From assembly GCA_003223295.1 (NCBI GenBank), contig QHYM01000314.1:1-36427 (forward strand): a stretch of 36,427 nt of DNA, in the 5' to 3' direction. The stretch is from Acidobacteriota bacterium (GTDB taxonomy: Bacteria; Acidobacteriota; Terriglobia; Acidiferrales; UBA7541). The notes beneath the pieces were generated by a model that made no database searches, was not told the origin of the DNA, and saw only the letters and a program-made list of their open reading frames with translations. Position numbers and translations under genes: made by a program. Below are positions 1-8,033 of the stretch, one piece after another (position 1 is the stretch's first letter; the number at the start of each line of letters is the position of its first letter).

Positions 1-762
1 CGCGGCGAGCTGCGTCCCGGCATGCGGGTGGTTGAGTGGACGGGAGGAAGCACCGGATCTTCGCTGGCGATGGTCTGCGCGATCAAAGGCTACCGCTTCA
101 CCCCCATTTCCTCCGATGGATTTGCCCACGAGAAGCTGCAGACCATGCGGCTTTTCGGCGGGGACCTGGAGGTTTTTCCGGCTCCAGGCGGCAAGCTTGT
201 GCCGGAGCTTTACCAGAGCATGAAGCGCCGTGCGGAAGAACTGGCCAGGGAGCCGGGCACGTTCTACACGGACCAGTTCCACAACGCGGACGCGATTCGC
301 GCGTACATGGGAATCGGCCGGGAGCTGGTCGAGCAAGCGGGCACGGGTTTGGCGGCGTTTTGCGGCGGAGTAGGCACTGCGGGGATGATCGTGGGCGTAT
401 CGCGCGCGTTGAAGGAGGCCGGATGCAAAGCGCGCATTGTGGCGCTCGAGCCGGCATCTTCTCCGGCTCTCACCACGGGAAAAGGAGGTCCGCACCGCGT
501 CGATGGCATCGCGGCAGGCTTCCGGCCGTCGCACCTTCAGGACGGCGAGTTCGACGAAGCGCGCACGGTTGAGGAGTCCGCGGCCCGCGAAATGGCGCGG
601 CGCCTGGCAAAGGAGGAAGGAATCTTCGCAGGCACGTCCTCTGGCTTGAACGTCACCGCGGCGCTGCAACTGGCACAGGAATTGGGGCACGGCAGTACCG
701 TCGCAACAGTGGCGGTAGATACGGGATTCAAGTATCTCGCGGGGGATTTGTATCAGAGCTAG
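1..762 (+). CDS. PLP-dependent cysteine synthase family protein, 5' partial
   Basis: The frame is open to base 1, so the true start lies upstream; an internal ATG at 22 is not the start because the preceding in-frame residues (RGELRPG) fit the family. The family makes L-cysteine from O-acetylserine or a related acceptor and sulfide, or carries out related beta-replacements, in the cytoplasm. Visible motifs are GGSTGSS just after the left edge (the substrate-binding loop, usually TSGNTG), GGVGTAG (phosphate-binding glycine loop) and GTSSGLN near the C-terminus. The PLP lysine lies upstream of the window. The N-terminal loop differs from classical CysK, so a divergent cysteine synthase or cystathionine-beta-synthase-like member is possible. 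A small hairpin (TCCCGA/TCGGGA, 781-797) follows the stop. Confidence 0.88.
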   Translation, partial: RGELRPGMRVVEWTGGSTGSSLAMVCAIKGYRFTPISSDGFAHEKLQTMRLFGGDLEVFPAPGGKLVPELYQSMKRRAEELAREPGTFYTDQFHNADAIRAYMGIGRELVEQAGTGLAAFCGGVGTAGMIVGVSRALKEAGCKARIVALEPASSPALTTGKGGPHRVDGIAAGFRPSHLQDGEFDEARTVEESAAREMARRLAKEEGIFAGTSSGLNVTAALQLAQELGHGSTVATVAVDTGFKYLAGDLYQS

Positions 763-863
763 GAACCGAAGATGTTGGGCTCCCGATCTGGTCGGGATAG
801 ATTCCGCCCAGCGCTACATTTGAACCTCGGAGAGGGGCGAAGAGCAGAGAGATTTCTCTCTGC

Positions 864-932
864 GCAGGCCGACGCTTTCATAGGAGTGAAAGCGTAAGAA
901 GAAGAGTCGGCCTGCTCCGTTCGAAATGACAG
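864..932. repeat. nested palindromic intergenic repeat ending in GATGACAG-like motif
   Basis: The 212-base gap 763-974 has no gene. GCAGGCCGAC (864-873) pairs with GTCGGCCTGC (906-915), and inside it GCTTTCA (874-880) pairs with TGAAAGC (887-893), giving a two-level hairpin. Just upstream AGAGAGA/TCTCTCT (846-861) is another dyad. The right end (918-932) matches 13 of 15 bases of 23744-23758, so this looks like a dispersed intergenic repeat. It lies between a rightward and a leftward gene that converge, so it could also help end transcription. Confidence 0.55.
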
Positions 933-974
933 GGTTGAGGTGGGGGCAAAAGAGGGTGTAAGAGCGAGAAGAAG

Positions 975-1667
975 CTATTCGGAGGCACCGAGGGGGAGGA
1001 AATACTGAGTGCCTTTGACGGGATCTTGAAGGCGCCGCAGGAGCTGCTGGAGGTCGTCGCTGCGTTCGACGAAATCGATTTCCGAAGTGTTGATGACCAG
1101 CAGGTCCGAAGCCGAGTAGCGGAAAAAGAAATGTTCGTATGCGCGGGCGACTTCCTCGATGTATTCGAGGGAGATTTGCGATTCGTCGCGCGAGGCCTTT
1201 TTGGCGATGCGCGCGCGAAGAACTTCGGGCTTGGCTTGCAGGTAGATCACAAGGTCAGGAGCAGGAAGATCCGCGGTGAGAAGTTCGTAGTAGCGCTCGT
1301 AGAGCTTGAGTTCCTGATCGTCGAGATTGAGATTGGCGAAGATGCGGTCCTTTTCGAGGAGGAAGTCGGAAAGGATCAGGCCGGGAGCTTCGACAGCCAG
1401 GCCTTCGCGCAGGTGCTTTTGGCGCTCGATGAGGAAGTACATCTGAGCGCGGAAGGCGGCGCCAGGCTTGGCTTTGTAGAAGTCGGCGAGGAAAGGGTTG
1501 TCCTCGCAATCGAAGATGCGGCGCGCGTGTAGGCGCTCGGCGAGGATGCGCGCGAGCGTGCTCTTCCCGACGCGCAGCGGGCCTTCAATAACGATGAAGC
1601 GGGGAGGCTGCGGGCCGCGCTGGGGAACCAGCGCGCGCTTGGCGGCCGAGGAGTCGTTGCCAGGCAT
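975..1667 (-). CDS. deoxynucleoside kinase
   Basis: A 230-residue protein of the dNK/dCK/dGK family, which phosphorylates deoxynucleosides with ATP for dNTP salvage in the cytoplasm. The Walker A loop GPLRVGKST is at residues 29-37. The ERQ at about 81-83 and the EKDRIF segment at about 105-110 match the family's substrate-binding and DRS-like motifs, and an arginine-rich lid (RARIAKKASR) lies near residue 150. The length fits bacterial dNKs once a roughly 20-residue basic N-terminal tail is allowed for. The start is the ATG at 1667. No strong ribosome-binding site is seen, but a perfect TATAAT lies about 40 bases upstream. The sequence does not show which deoxynucleoside it prefers. Confidence 0.9.
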   Translation of the reverse strand: MPGNDSSAAKRALVPQRGPQPPRFIVIEGPLRVGKSTLARILAERLHARRIFDCEDNPFLADFYKAKPGAAFRAQMYFLIERQKHLREGLAVEAPGLILSDFLLEKDRIFANLNLDDQELKLYERYYELLTADLPAPDLVIYLQAKPEVLRARIAKKASRDESQISLEYIEEVARAYEHFFFRYSASDLLVINTSEIDFVERSDDLQQLLRRLQDPVKGTQYFLPLGASE

Positions 1668-1705
1668 CGTTGGACGCGCCCCGAGCGGATCAGGGCGACG
1701 CGCGA

Positions 1706-1711
1706 ATTATA
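1706..1711 (-). promoter_or_regulatory. -10 box of the deoxynucleoside kinase gene
   Basis: On the minus strand this reads TATAAT, a perfect -10 hexamer, about 40 bases before the kinase ATG. No convincing -35 hexamer is seen at 16-18 bases. Confidence 0.5.
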
Positions 1712-1826
1712 GCAGACTTGCGCAAGCGCGTGGCCCGCGCGGCGGCCAGGATGGCTTCGAGCGTTGCTGTGAGAGAGCTTCTGGCGCTGTTGCGCCGCAA
1801 ATCCGCGGATACTACGCTACCGCAAA

Positions 1827-1906
1827 TGTGAAAATCCTTTCACAAAAACGGGCTAGTACTCGCGTTACATCAGTGGTAAACGGAGGGTCCAGAGGAGTGT
1901 ACTAGC
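1827..1906. promoter_or_regulatory. dyad-rich leader/operator region upstream of the 2013 gene
   Basis: The gap 1668-2012 holds no gene. TGTGAAA (1827-1833) and TTTCACA (1838-1844) form a dyad with a 4-base centre. GCTAGTAC (1852-1859) and GTACTAGC (1899-1906) form a second, wider inverted repeat. A weak -10 (TATAGT, 1951-1956) and a palindrome GGACTTGCAAGTCC (1978-1991) follow before the next gene. These look like operator or leader-RNA elements; no specific regulator can be named. Confidence 0.35.
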
Positions 1907-2012
1907 GAAAATGTGACCAAAGGTCCAGTGTTTGTTGCCCTTTAGGCCAGTATAGTCGGCACATCGCGAGTGGGGCTGGACTTGCAAGTCCACTGGCAAG
2001 ACTGAGGTGGCA

Positions 2013-2591
2013 ATGGTCCTCGCTACGCTCCTTTTATTGTGTCCGATTCTGCAGGCCGACGACGCGGCGAAGGTTGCAGCCGCTGCTAATGCAAATGTCG
2101 AACGGCAAACCCTTTCTGTAACGGCCTCTCACGACATTTCTAAAGATGCGACAGCCGTACCGGCCTTGCCCTCCGCGCCGCAGCCAAAAGTAAAGCCGGA
2201 GGTTGAGCCCGTGGCGTTGCGCTCCGCTGCGCAGCCCTTTGAGCCGGTCAGGTCGGTGAGGCGGCGGCCGGGCGAAACGCCGAGGCAACGGAAGGTTTGG
2301 TATGGGTTGATGGCCGCGGGACACGCGGGAGCTGCGTTTGACGCGTGGTCCACGCGGCGCGCGATTTCCGGTGGATACGGCCAGGAGTCGAATCCCTTCC
2401 TGAAGCCGTTTGCCAGTTCGAATGCGATTTACGCCGCGACGCAGGTGAGCCCGGCGTTCATGGATTACCTGGGCAAGCGCATGATGGTCAGCCAGAATCC
2501 GTGGATTCGAAAGTTGTGGTGGGTGCCGCAAGTGGCGGGAACGAGCATATCGTTCGTGGCCGGCGCGCACAACGTCGGCGTTGTGCACTAA
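2013..2591 (+). CDS. secreted or membrane-anchored hypothetical protein
   Basis: A 192-residue protein of unknown function. I chose the ATG at 2013 because GAGGT ends five bases upstream; a GTG at 2007 would add two residues and lies inside that ribosome-binding site. The N-terminus (MVLATLLLLCPIL) is a short hydrophobic export signal, followed by an Ala/Pro/Lys/Val-rich linker to about residue 85. The C-terminal half carries a DAWSTRRA...GQESNPFLKPF signature with hydrophobic segments to the end. A D..T...G..E.NP pattern is reminiscent of DUF5658-like membrane proteins, but that link is only tentative. It stands alone, with its own terminator at 2721. Confidence 0.75.
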   Translation: MVLATLLLLCPILQADDAAKVAAAANANVERQTLSVTASHDISKDATAVPALPSAPQPKVKPEVEPVALRSAAQPFEPVRSVRRRPGETPRQRKVWYGLMAAGHAGAAFDAWSTRRAISGGYGQESNPFLKPFASSNAIYAATQVSPAFMDYLGKRMMVSQNPWIRKLWWVPQVAGTSISFVAGAHNVGVVH

Positions 2592-2645
2592 AAAGAACGT
2601 TATGCACGAGAAAGGACGCTGAGCCGCAATAATTCAAGGATTTCA

Positions 2646-2673
2646 GTAGTGGGCCTGTTTGAAGGCGCACTAC
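2646..2673 (+). other. stable hairpin in the 3' region of the 2013 gene
   Basis: GTAGTG (2646-2651) pairs with CACTAC (2668-2673) and GCC (2653-2655) pairs with GGC (2664-2666), separated by a G/G mismatch, with an 8-base loop. There is no T-run, so it is not itself a terminator. It sits between the stop codon (2591) and the terminator at 2721, in a 3' UTR or a separate small RNA. Confidence 0.4.
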
Positions 2674-2720
2674 CAAGAGTTTCCTCTAAGCCCTGAACAG
2701 CCTCAATCCCGCAATAAGAA

Positions 2721-2759
2721 GCGTCCCGGCGAACCCTCCCGCCGGGACGCTTTGCTTTT
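2721..2759 (+). terminator. strong rho-independent terminator
   Basis: GCGTCCCGGC (2721-2730) pairs perfectly over 10 bases with GCCGGGACGC (2741-2750), followed by TTTGCTTTT. It ends transcription from the 2013 gene. The opposite strand has only TTCTTATT after the stem, so it would work less well for the convergent TonB receptor gene. The group II intron remnant starts right after the T-tract. Confidence 0.88.
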
Positions 2760-2760
2760 G

Positions 2761-3460
2761 GTGTGCTGAGCATGATCGACAGCTTGGCGGTGCAAGTCAC
2801 AACGTGATGGACGTGAAGTGATAAGCAAGTCGGCGAACGAGTGATGAGTAGCGTGACGCGACTCCTCACGACGAAGCTCAAGCTGCGAGTGAACAGGGAG
2901 AAGAGTGCGGTGGCTCGACCATGGGAACGGAAATTCCTGGGATTCAGCTTCACGAATCACAAGCAACCGAAGAGGCGCTTGGCGCCGAAAGCGGTGGCCC
3001 GGTTCAAGGAGCGAGTTAGGGAACTTACGCGTCGGACACGGGGGATAAGTCTCGCCCAGATGGTCCAGGAGTTAACGGAATATCTCCGTGGATGGATCGC
3101 GTATTTCGGGCGATGCGAAACCTCGAGCGTGCTCGAGGAACTGGCGCAATGGCTCCGACGTCGACTTCGGTCGATGGTCTGGAAACAGTGGAAACGAGGA
3201 ACTACAAGAGATCGAGAGCTCCGCAAGTGCGGCATCGCTGCGCAGGAAGCCGCGCAAACCGCCGGCAGCTCCGATGGACCGTGGCACTTCGCAAACACTC
3301 CCGCGCTAAAACTCGCTCTGTCCAACGCCTACTTCGCCTCGCTCGGACTTCCCGAGCTCACGGCTCATGGTTAGCTCAACCCGCCGAACCGCCGGATGCG
3401 GACCCGCATGTCCGGTCGTGTGGGAGGGGAGGACGGGTAACCGCCTCCCCTATCCCGACT
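2761..3460 (+). mobile_element. internally deleted group II intron with both RNA ends
   Basis: The 5' end reads GTGTG (2761-2765), matching the group II GUGYG start. At about 2784-2797 comes a GCGGTGCAAGTC segment like that found in domain I of many bacterial group II introns. This is fused to the C-terminal third of the reverse transcriptase (to 3374). The 3' end holds a domain V-like hairpin (about 3391-3415, CCGGATGCG/CGCAT..CCGG with a two-base GT bulge) and a domain VI-like stem (3422-3456) with an unpaired A at 3452, 7-8 bases before the putative 3' end, as expected of a branch point. Most of domain I and the reverse transcriptase N-terminus is missing. Insertion right behind a terminator is the habit of bacterial class C introns; class assignment is inference. 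Confidence 0.75.
2817..3374 (+). pseudogene. ltrA: group II intron reverse transcriptase/maturase, C-terminal remnant
   Basis: Only about 180 residues remain of a protein usually over 400 long. The remnant begins near GERVMSSVTR, after the YADD catalytic motif, which is gone. It keeps the thumb start (NREKSAVARPWERKFLG) and the maturase-specific domain (about LTEYLRGWIAYFG) and ends in GLPEL, the usual C-terminus of this intron type; no HNH endonuclease is present. Upstream, in-frame stops at 2805 and 2814 and a likely small deletion near 2815 break the frame. A GTG at 2841 could start a 177-residue protein. Without the palm domain it cannot reverse-transcribe; residual maturase activity cannot be excluded. 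Confidence 0.85.
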
Positions 3461-3470
3461 AAAAAACGGG

Positions 3471-6400
3471 CTAGAACTCGACGCGCAAACCGAACTGAAT
3501 CCAGCGCGAGCCGGTGTTGCGGTTTGCGGGAATCAATTGCGTGTTGACGACACCGAAATTGGGAAGGTTCGTGGTGTCGAGGGTCGGGTCAAGGAATGTG
3601 GGGTGGTTGAACGCGTTGAAAAAGTCAAAGGAATATTCGATTCCAAGATTTTCGCGAATCTTGGTGACTTTTCCGAGACGTAGATCGAGGTTTTTGAACC
3701 AGAAGCCACGCAACGGACGGCTGCGGCCCGTCGTGGTGTCGGAGGAGAGAAGAATTGGGCGGAACTCCTTGAGAGCGGCCGAGGGATCCTTGAAATAATT
3801 GATTCCAGAACCGCCCGAGGCCGCGTCGCTGCTGGTACCCACACCGTTCGAACCGGTAACGCCAAAATGTACTCCGCCGTTGAGCGAACTGGGATTGACG
3901 AGCGGGATTTCCCCGGTCGGGAAAGCGAATATGGCGCCGCCGCCGAAGACCTGGCTGCTCTCCTGCACGACAAGAGGAATACCACTGCTGAAGCGGACGA
4001 CGCCAGCGGTGTACCAGCCACCAAAGATTTTGTTGAAAGCCTCGTGGCTGCTGCCGAGACGGTGTCCCTTGCCAAATGGCAAGTCATAGTTGAAGGTACC
4101 GTTGAAAACATGAGTCCGGTCAAATAAAGACGGGCCGTACTCATATCCCGGATGGAAGCTGGTAGCGTAATAGCTGGCCGAGTTCTGCACCGCGCCCACG
4201 GTGTCCAGGGATTTCGAGAACGTGTAGTTCATGTCATAGAGCACGCCATGCCAAGGGCGGTTGCGCAGCGTGACTACCAAGGCGTGATAGTTCGAATAGT
4301 CTTTGTGCGACCGCATGAAAAGATCGAATACCTGCTGATTATTGAATGTGGGGAGGCCGGTGGGAGCTTTATTGGGATCCGCCGGATCCGGCAGGCCAGA
4401 GAAGCCTCGAACGCCATCAATGAGCAAGAAGAGGTTGGTCACGTTGCCATTGATGAAGCCCGCTTTATTCAAGTTCACAAGGCACTCAGTTGCGGTGGAT
4501 CCGCAGACTTGGCCTGGACTTGTCGGCGTGGCCGTCACGAATGTAAAGCCGGCTGGCAGATTTGGAAGCTGATTCTCAAACCAAGCTTGCGGAGCAACAG
4601 TGGTCTTGTTTCTCAAGGCCGTCGCGACAGCATCGAAAGCCTGCGCGAACGTCTGACCACTTGTATTGTCCTTGAAGAAATAGGGAACTGAGTTCAGATT
4701 GAAACTGCCCGCCAGATTGCGGCCCAACCTGCCGATATAGCCAATTTCCAAAATGTTCTGACCGGGCAGTTCGCGCTGAATTGTGAAATCGATCATGTGG
4801 CTACGACCAACCTTAAAGTCGGGATCATTTTGGAAACTGAGAAGTTCGCTGAAGCCGGGAGAGGGCACGATTGGTGAGCTTAGAGTGCCCGGATTCGGCG
4901 GCACGGGGATGGCGCCGTCAACTCCAACGCGAAAACTCGAGCCGCCTGGGCTGCTGTCAATGCCACAATTCCCCCCCCCGGGTCCGGTCGCCGTGCAATC
5001 CGGCGTAACCAGGTTAATGGTCTGTGCAAAACCAACACCCAACATAGGAATTATGACGCTTTGGACCGTGTTTACGCGGTCGTACCCGATGCCGTAACCG
5101 GTCCGGATCACGGTTTTTTTGTTTCCAAAAAGATGGCCCGGAACGCCGCTGCTGAAGCTAGGGTTCCAAGCCAACGAAAGACGAGGCGCCACGTTTCCGT
5201 AGTCGACATTGAATACGTCATTGCGGCCAGATTTTGTCACGGGGATGTAAGAAAGCGTAGGGTTGAAGATCTGGCCATTGAGGGCAGCCGCCATTCTCTG
5301 TTTGAAGTAGTCGGTGGTGTCCAGGATCTTGTCGCCGGTGTCGTGATTCGCAATGAGCGTCTGCTGATTGTGCAACTCGTGAGGAGTCGTCTGCCAGCCA
5401 TAACCTAAACCGTAGGTCAGCGTTAACGAAGAGTTCATTCGCCAAGAATCCTGTACAAAAAACTCGTACATCCGCAGTGTAGTCTTAGCGATCAGCGTGG
5501 TGCCGAGGGGTTTGGGATTCAGATTGCCGTCGCGAACTGCCAAGACGCCCACGTTGTCGATCAAGCCCAAAGAGGAAGCGTACAAACGGTCCCAGCGCTG
5601 AATGTCAGTGGGAAGAAGACAATTCGTGGTAACAGCTGGGATCGCCGGATTGCCACCCGAAGCCGGTATCGGGGGTGCACAGGTCGGCGGTCGATTCCGC
5701 GAATCTCCTTGCAGCAGGTTGACATCAGAGTCCATTGCAGCAACCAGCGAATTCAGAGAGCCAACTACTTTGTCGTCACGGTCGTGAATCGTCGGCAGCC
5801 AGCGAATGTCCGCACCTGCAGAGAAAGTATGTTTGCCTTTGGTCCAGGTAATCATGTCGTTGTACTGTTTGCTGCTATCGTAGATCGCCTGGTGACGGGC
5901 ACGCTGGGTATCCACGTCCACGATCGTGTCAATGAAGCCCGTGGCGGCCAATCCGGGCGCCAAGGCGACGGGACCATCGGCAGAATTTGTTCCTGGGAGG
6001 GCCAGTTGTGACGCCGAACTGCTCGGCCGGATGACCGTGAAATCCTGCCGGGCTCGGATCCACCCAGCGCGAAAACTATTTGTGAGATTAGGGCGAATCT
6101 GCCAATCCAAGCCGCCGTATTCCCCATCCCCGCGAATGTTGGAGGCGCTACTGTTAATAGGAGCCGAGCCGCGAAGATCCACTTGGCCGCCATTCGGGGC
6201 GACATTTCGTGAATACATGTAGCGGCCAAAAAATTGAACCTTGTCAGTGAACTTGTGATCCAGACGGAAGGAAACGAAATCCGTCTTTAGCGGTGCGCCG
6301 AGGTTCAAGCGATCGCCGAGGGTGTTCACTCCATCGCCGAGGGTCGCGTCAGTGCCTTTAGGCATCATCCCCCATAGCTGTGCGATCGTGGGGCTGATCC

Positions 6401-7553
6401 CCATACCCCTGGGATCGCAGGGAAGATTCAATGGCTGCCCATTCTTATCTGCTCCGCAAACACTTGCGGAAGCAAGATTATACGGAGTTGTGTTCCCGCC
6501 CAGGCAGTTGCCGTTGGCGTCGAAACCTTGGGAGCAATCCTGGAATTGTAAGGTGCCTTGTCGAAGCAAATCGCTCGGCATGAGGCGGTTGGTCTGTAAC
6601 GATTGTGGGAATCGCCGCAATTCGTAATTGGAGAAGAAGAACGTCTTATCCTTCCTGATGGGTCCACCGAAGAAAACTCCGCCGCGGTTGTCATGCGTGG
6701 GCGGCTTCTTGATCTTGTTGCGATTATTGTCCCAGGAGTTGGCGTTGAGCGTAGAGTTCTGGTGGAACCAATATGTCGAGCCATGGAAACTGTTGCTGCC
6801 GCTCTTGCTAATCACGTCCACTTGCCCACCGGATGAACGCAAGAACGTTACGTTTTCGTTGGTAATTTCCGCGCGGAACTCATCGATGCTCTCCACTCCA
6901 ATGGGAATGATGGGTTGCTCGGTAGCTCCGCCGGAGATCACGTTGTCGGTAACATCGATGCCGTCCATCACGATACTGTTCTGGTCGCTGCGGGCACCGG
7001 CAATCGTGCCGCCGTTATTGCCAAAGCCAACCTGGCTGCTGTCATAGGGAGTGGAGCCGGGCTGAAGGGTCAAAAGTTCGCTGGCATCGCGGCCCAGGGT
7101 CGGGAGACGGGTCATCTGTGTGCCGCCAATTACGTTTCCAATCGTGGCATCGGCGGTTTGGAGCTCAGCGACGGCACCCGCCGAAACTTCGACGGTTTCC
7201 TTGCCCGAGCTAACTTCGAGCTTCGCGTCGTAGGTGTAGCTTTTGCTGACGTCCAACTTGATATTGGAAAAGGTTGTCGTAGCAAAGCCAGCTTTCGAGA
7301 TCTTAAGTGTATAGGTGCCCGGGGCGGTGTTGGGGAAAACGTATTGCCCCGCAGAATTCGTAGTCACCGTTTTGGTTTCGTTGGTGGCCGTGTTCGTCAA
7401 TTCAACGTTTGCGTCCGGGACGACGGCGCCACCGGGGTCGGTGACCGTTCCTAGAACCAGGGCTGTGCTGGCAGTCTGAGCCCAGGCTGGCGCAGCGGAA
7501 AAAAATGCGACCAGCAAGACAAACGTAACCACAACGTTCTTAAACATTTTCAT
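3471..7553 (-). CDS. TonB-dependent receptor with carboxypeptidase-regulatory-like domain
   Basis: An outer-membrane receptor of 1360 residues, for TonB-driven uptake of an unknown ligand. The start is the ATG at 7553 (MKMFKN), preceded by GGAGG at the right spacing and followed by a clear signal peptide ending AWAQ; the frame is open further upstream but that part is not protein-like. Residues of about 30-110 form a CarboxypepD_reg/Ig-like domain (GTVTDPGGAVVPDANV). A plug region follows (LPTLGRDASELLTLQPG, then VMDGIDVTDN), then a long beta-barrel ending in FGLRVEF, a C-terminal aromatic fitting BAM-dependent insertion. Proteins of this Oar-like architecture are strongly expanded in Acidobacteriota. 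A run of nine C (4971-4979, nine G in the mRNA) encodes part of a Gly stretch. It stands alone, with a dyad-rich upstream region. Confidence 0.93.
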   Translation of the reverse strand: MKMFKNVVVTFVLLVAFFSAAPAWAQTASTALVLGTVTDPGGAVVPDANVELTNTATNETKTVTTNSAGQYVFPNTAPGTYTLKISKAGFATTTFSNIKLDVSKSYTYDAKLEVSSGKETVEVSAGAVAELQTADATIGNVIGGTQMTRLPTLGRDASELLTLQPGSTPYDSSQVGFGNNGGTIAGARSDQNSIVMDGIDVTDNVISGGATEQPIIPIGVESIDEFRAEITNENVTFLRSSGGQVDVISKSGSNSFHGSTYWFHQNSTLNANSWDNNRNKIKKPPTHDNRGGVFFGGPIRKDKTFFFSNYELRRFPQSLQTNRLMPSDLLRQGTLQFQDCSQGFDANGNCLGGNTTPYNLASASVCGADKNGQPLNLPCDPRGMGISPTIAQLWGMMPKGTDATLGDGVNTLGDRLNLGAPLKTDFVSFRLDHKFTDKVQFFGRYMYSRNVAPNGGQVDLRGSAPINSSASNIRGDGEYGGLDWQIRPNLTNSFRAGWIRARQDFTVIRPSSSASQLALPGTNSADGPVALAPGLAATGFIDTIVDVDTQRARHQAIYDSSKQYNDMITWTKGKHTFSAGADIRWLPTIHDRDDKVVGSLNSLVAAMDSDVNLLQGDSRNRPPTCAPPIPASGGNPAIPAVTTNCLLPTDIQRWDRLYASSLGLIDNVGVLAVRDGNLNPKPLGTTLIAKTTLRMYEFFVQDSWRMNSSLTLTYGLGYGWQTTPHELHNQQTLIANHDTGDKILDTTDYFKQRMAAALNGQIFNPTLSYIPVTKSGRNDVFNVDYGNVAPRLSLAWNPSFSSGVPGHLFGNKKTVIRTGYGIGYDRVNTVQSVIIPMLGVGFAQTINLVTPDCTATGPGGGNCGIDSSPGGSSFRVGVDGAIPVPPNPGTLSSPIVPSPGFSELLSFQNDPDFKVGRSHMIDFTIQRELPGQNILEIGYIGRLGRNLAGSFNLNSVPYFFKDNTSGQTFAQAFDAVATALRNKTTVAPQAWFENQLPNLPAGFTFVTATPTSPGQVCGSTATECLVNLNKAGFINGNVTNLFLLIDGVRGFSGLPDPADPNKAPTGLPTFNNQQVFDLFMRSHKDYSNYHALVVTLRNRPWHGVLYDMNYTFSKSLDTVGAVQNSASYYATSFHPGYEYGPSLFDRTHVFNGTFNYDLPFGKGHRLGSSHEAFNKIFGGWYTAGVVRFSSGIPLVVQESSQVFGGGAIFAFPTGEIPLVNPSSLNGGVHFGVTGSNGVGTSSDAASGGSGINYFKDPSAALKEFRPILLSSDTTTGRSRPLRGFWFKNLDLRLGKVTKIRENLGIEYSFDFFNAFNHPTFLDPTLDTTNLPNFGVVNTQLIPANRNTGSRWIQFGLRVEF

Positions 7554-7779
7554 GATGCCTCCACCCACTAGACGAGTTGGCGGAGCGGGATAATGCTCTA
7601 ACAGGCCTGCGCCCTGAATGCGCAGGACCTGCGTGAGGCAAAGGCAACGAGAGTCTCCCGCGGCACAAGCGGAACGAATCCGCCTGAAACACACACCCAG
7701 ATTGGACACATGGAGAGACTTGCAGCCGCGGAGAGACCGTGCTTTTGTTTCACTCGCAGACCCACTCGTGCAAACTGTG

Positions 7780-7906
7780 GGTGTGCAATACACCGAGAAA
7801 CGGATGGCTGTCAACAACTAATTTGTTGCATCGAAAGAATGGAAACGTTTGTTGGCCTGGCGACAGCGGCACGAAAGCGTTTGCAGCTTAAGGTCAAGCT
7901 GCAAAC
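7780..7906. promoter_or_regulatory. cluster of dyads upstream of the TonB receptor gene
   Basis: The gap 7554-8033 has no gene. Four dyads lie close together: GGTGT/ACACC (7780-7794), CAACAA/TTGTTG (7812-7828), the palindrome AAACGTTT (7843-7850, with a TGGAAACG left half resembling LacI-family operators) and an 11-base perfect inverted repeat GTTTGCAGCTT/AAGCTGCAAAC (7879-7906). None has a T-tract. They are best read as operators for the leftward receptor gene or as a leader structure; the regulator is unknown. Confidence 0.4.
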
Positions 7907-7994
7907 ACAACTGGCGATGAGACTTGCAGGAGAATTAGCGCGAAAAGGAAACAGTCAAGTGAAACACCTGTTTCAGAAGTGCCTAAAACAGAGC

Positions 7995-8019
7995 GGGGTG
8001 GCAGTATTCCTGCCACCCC
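7995..8019 (-). terminator. terminator hairpin after the beta-propeller gene
   Basis: GGGGTGGCAG (7995-8004) pairs perfectly with CTGCCACCCC (8010-8019) around a 5-base loop, 15 bases after the stop of the 8034 gene. On the minus strand a TTTT follows six bases after the stem, so it is a fair but not ideal intrinsic terminator. Confidence 0.6.
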
Positions 8020-8033
8020 TTGGCGCAAGAAAC

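Noticed and set aside
1827-1844. CRP-like TGTGA/TCACA site
   Set aside because: The half-sites are 8 bases apart, not the 6 expected for CRP; kept only as an unassigned dyad.
7554-7817. Upstream extension of the TonB receptor frame
   Set aside because: The added residues are not signal-like, whereas ATG 7553 has GGAGG and a textbook signal peptide.
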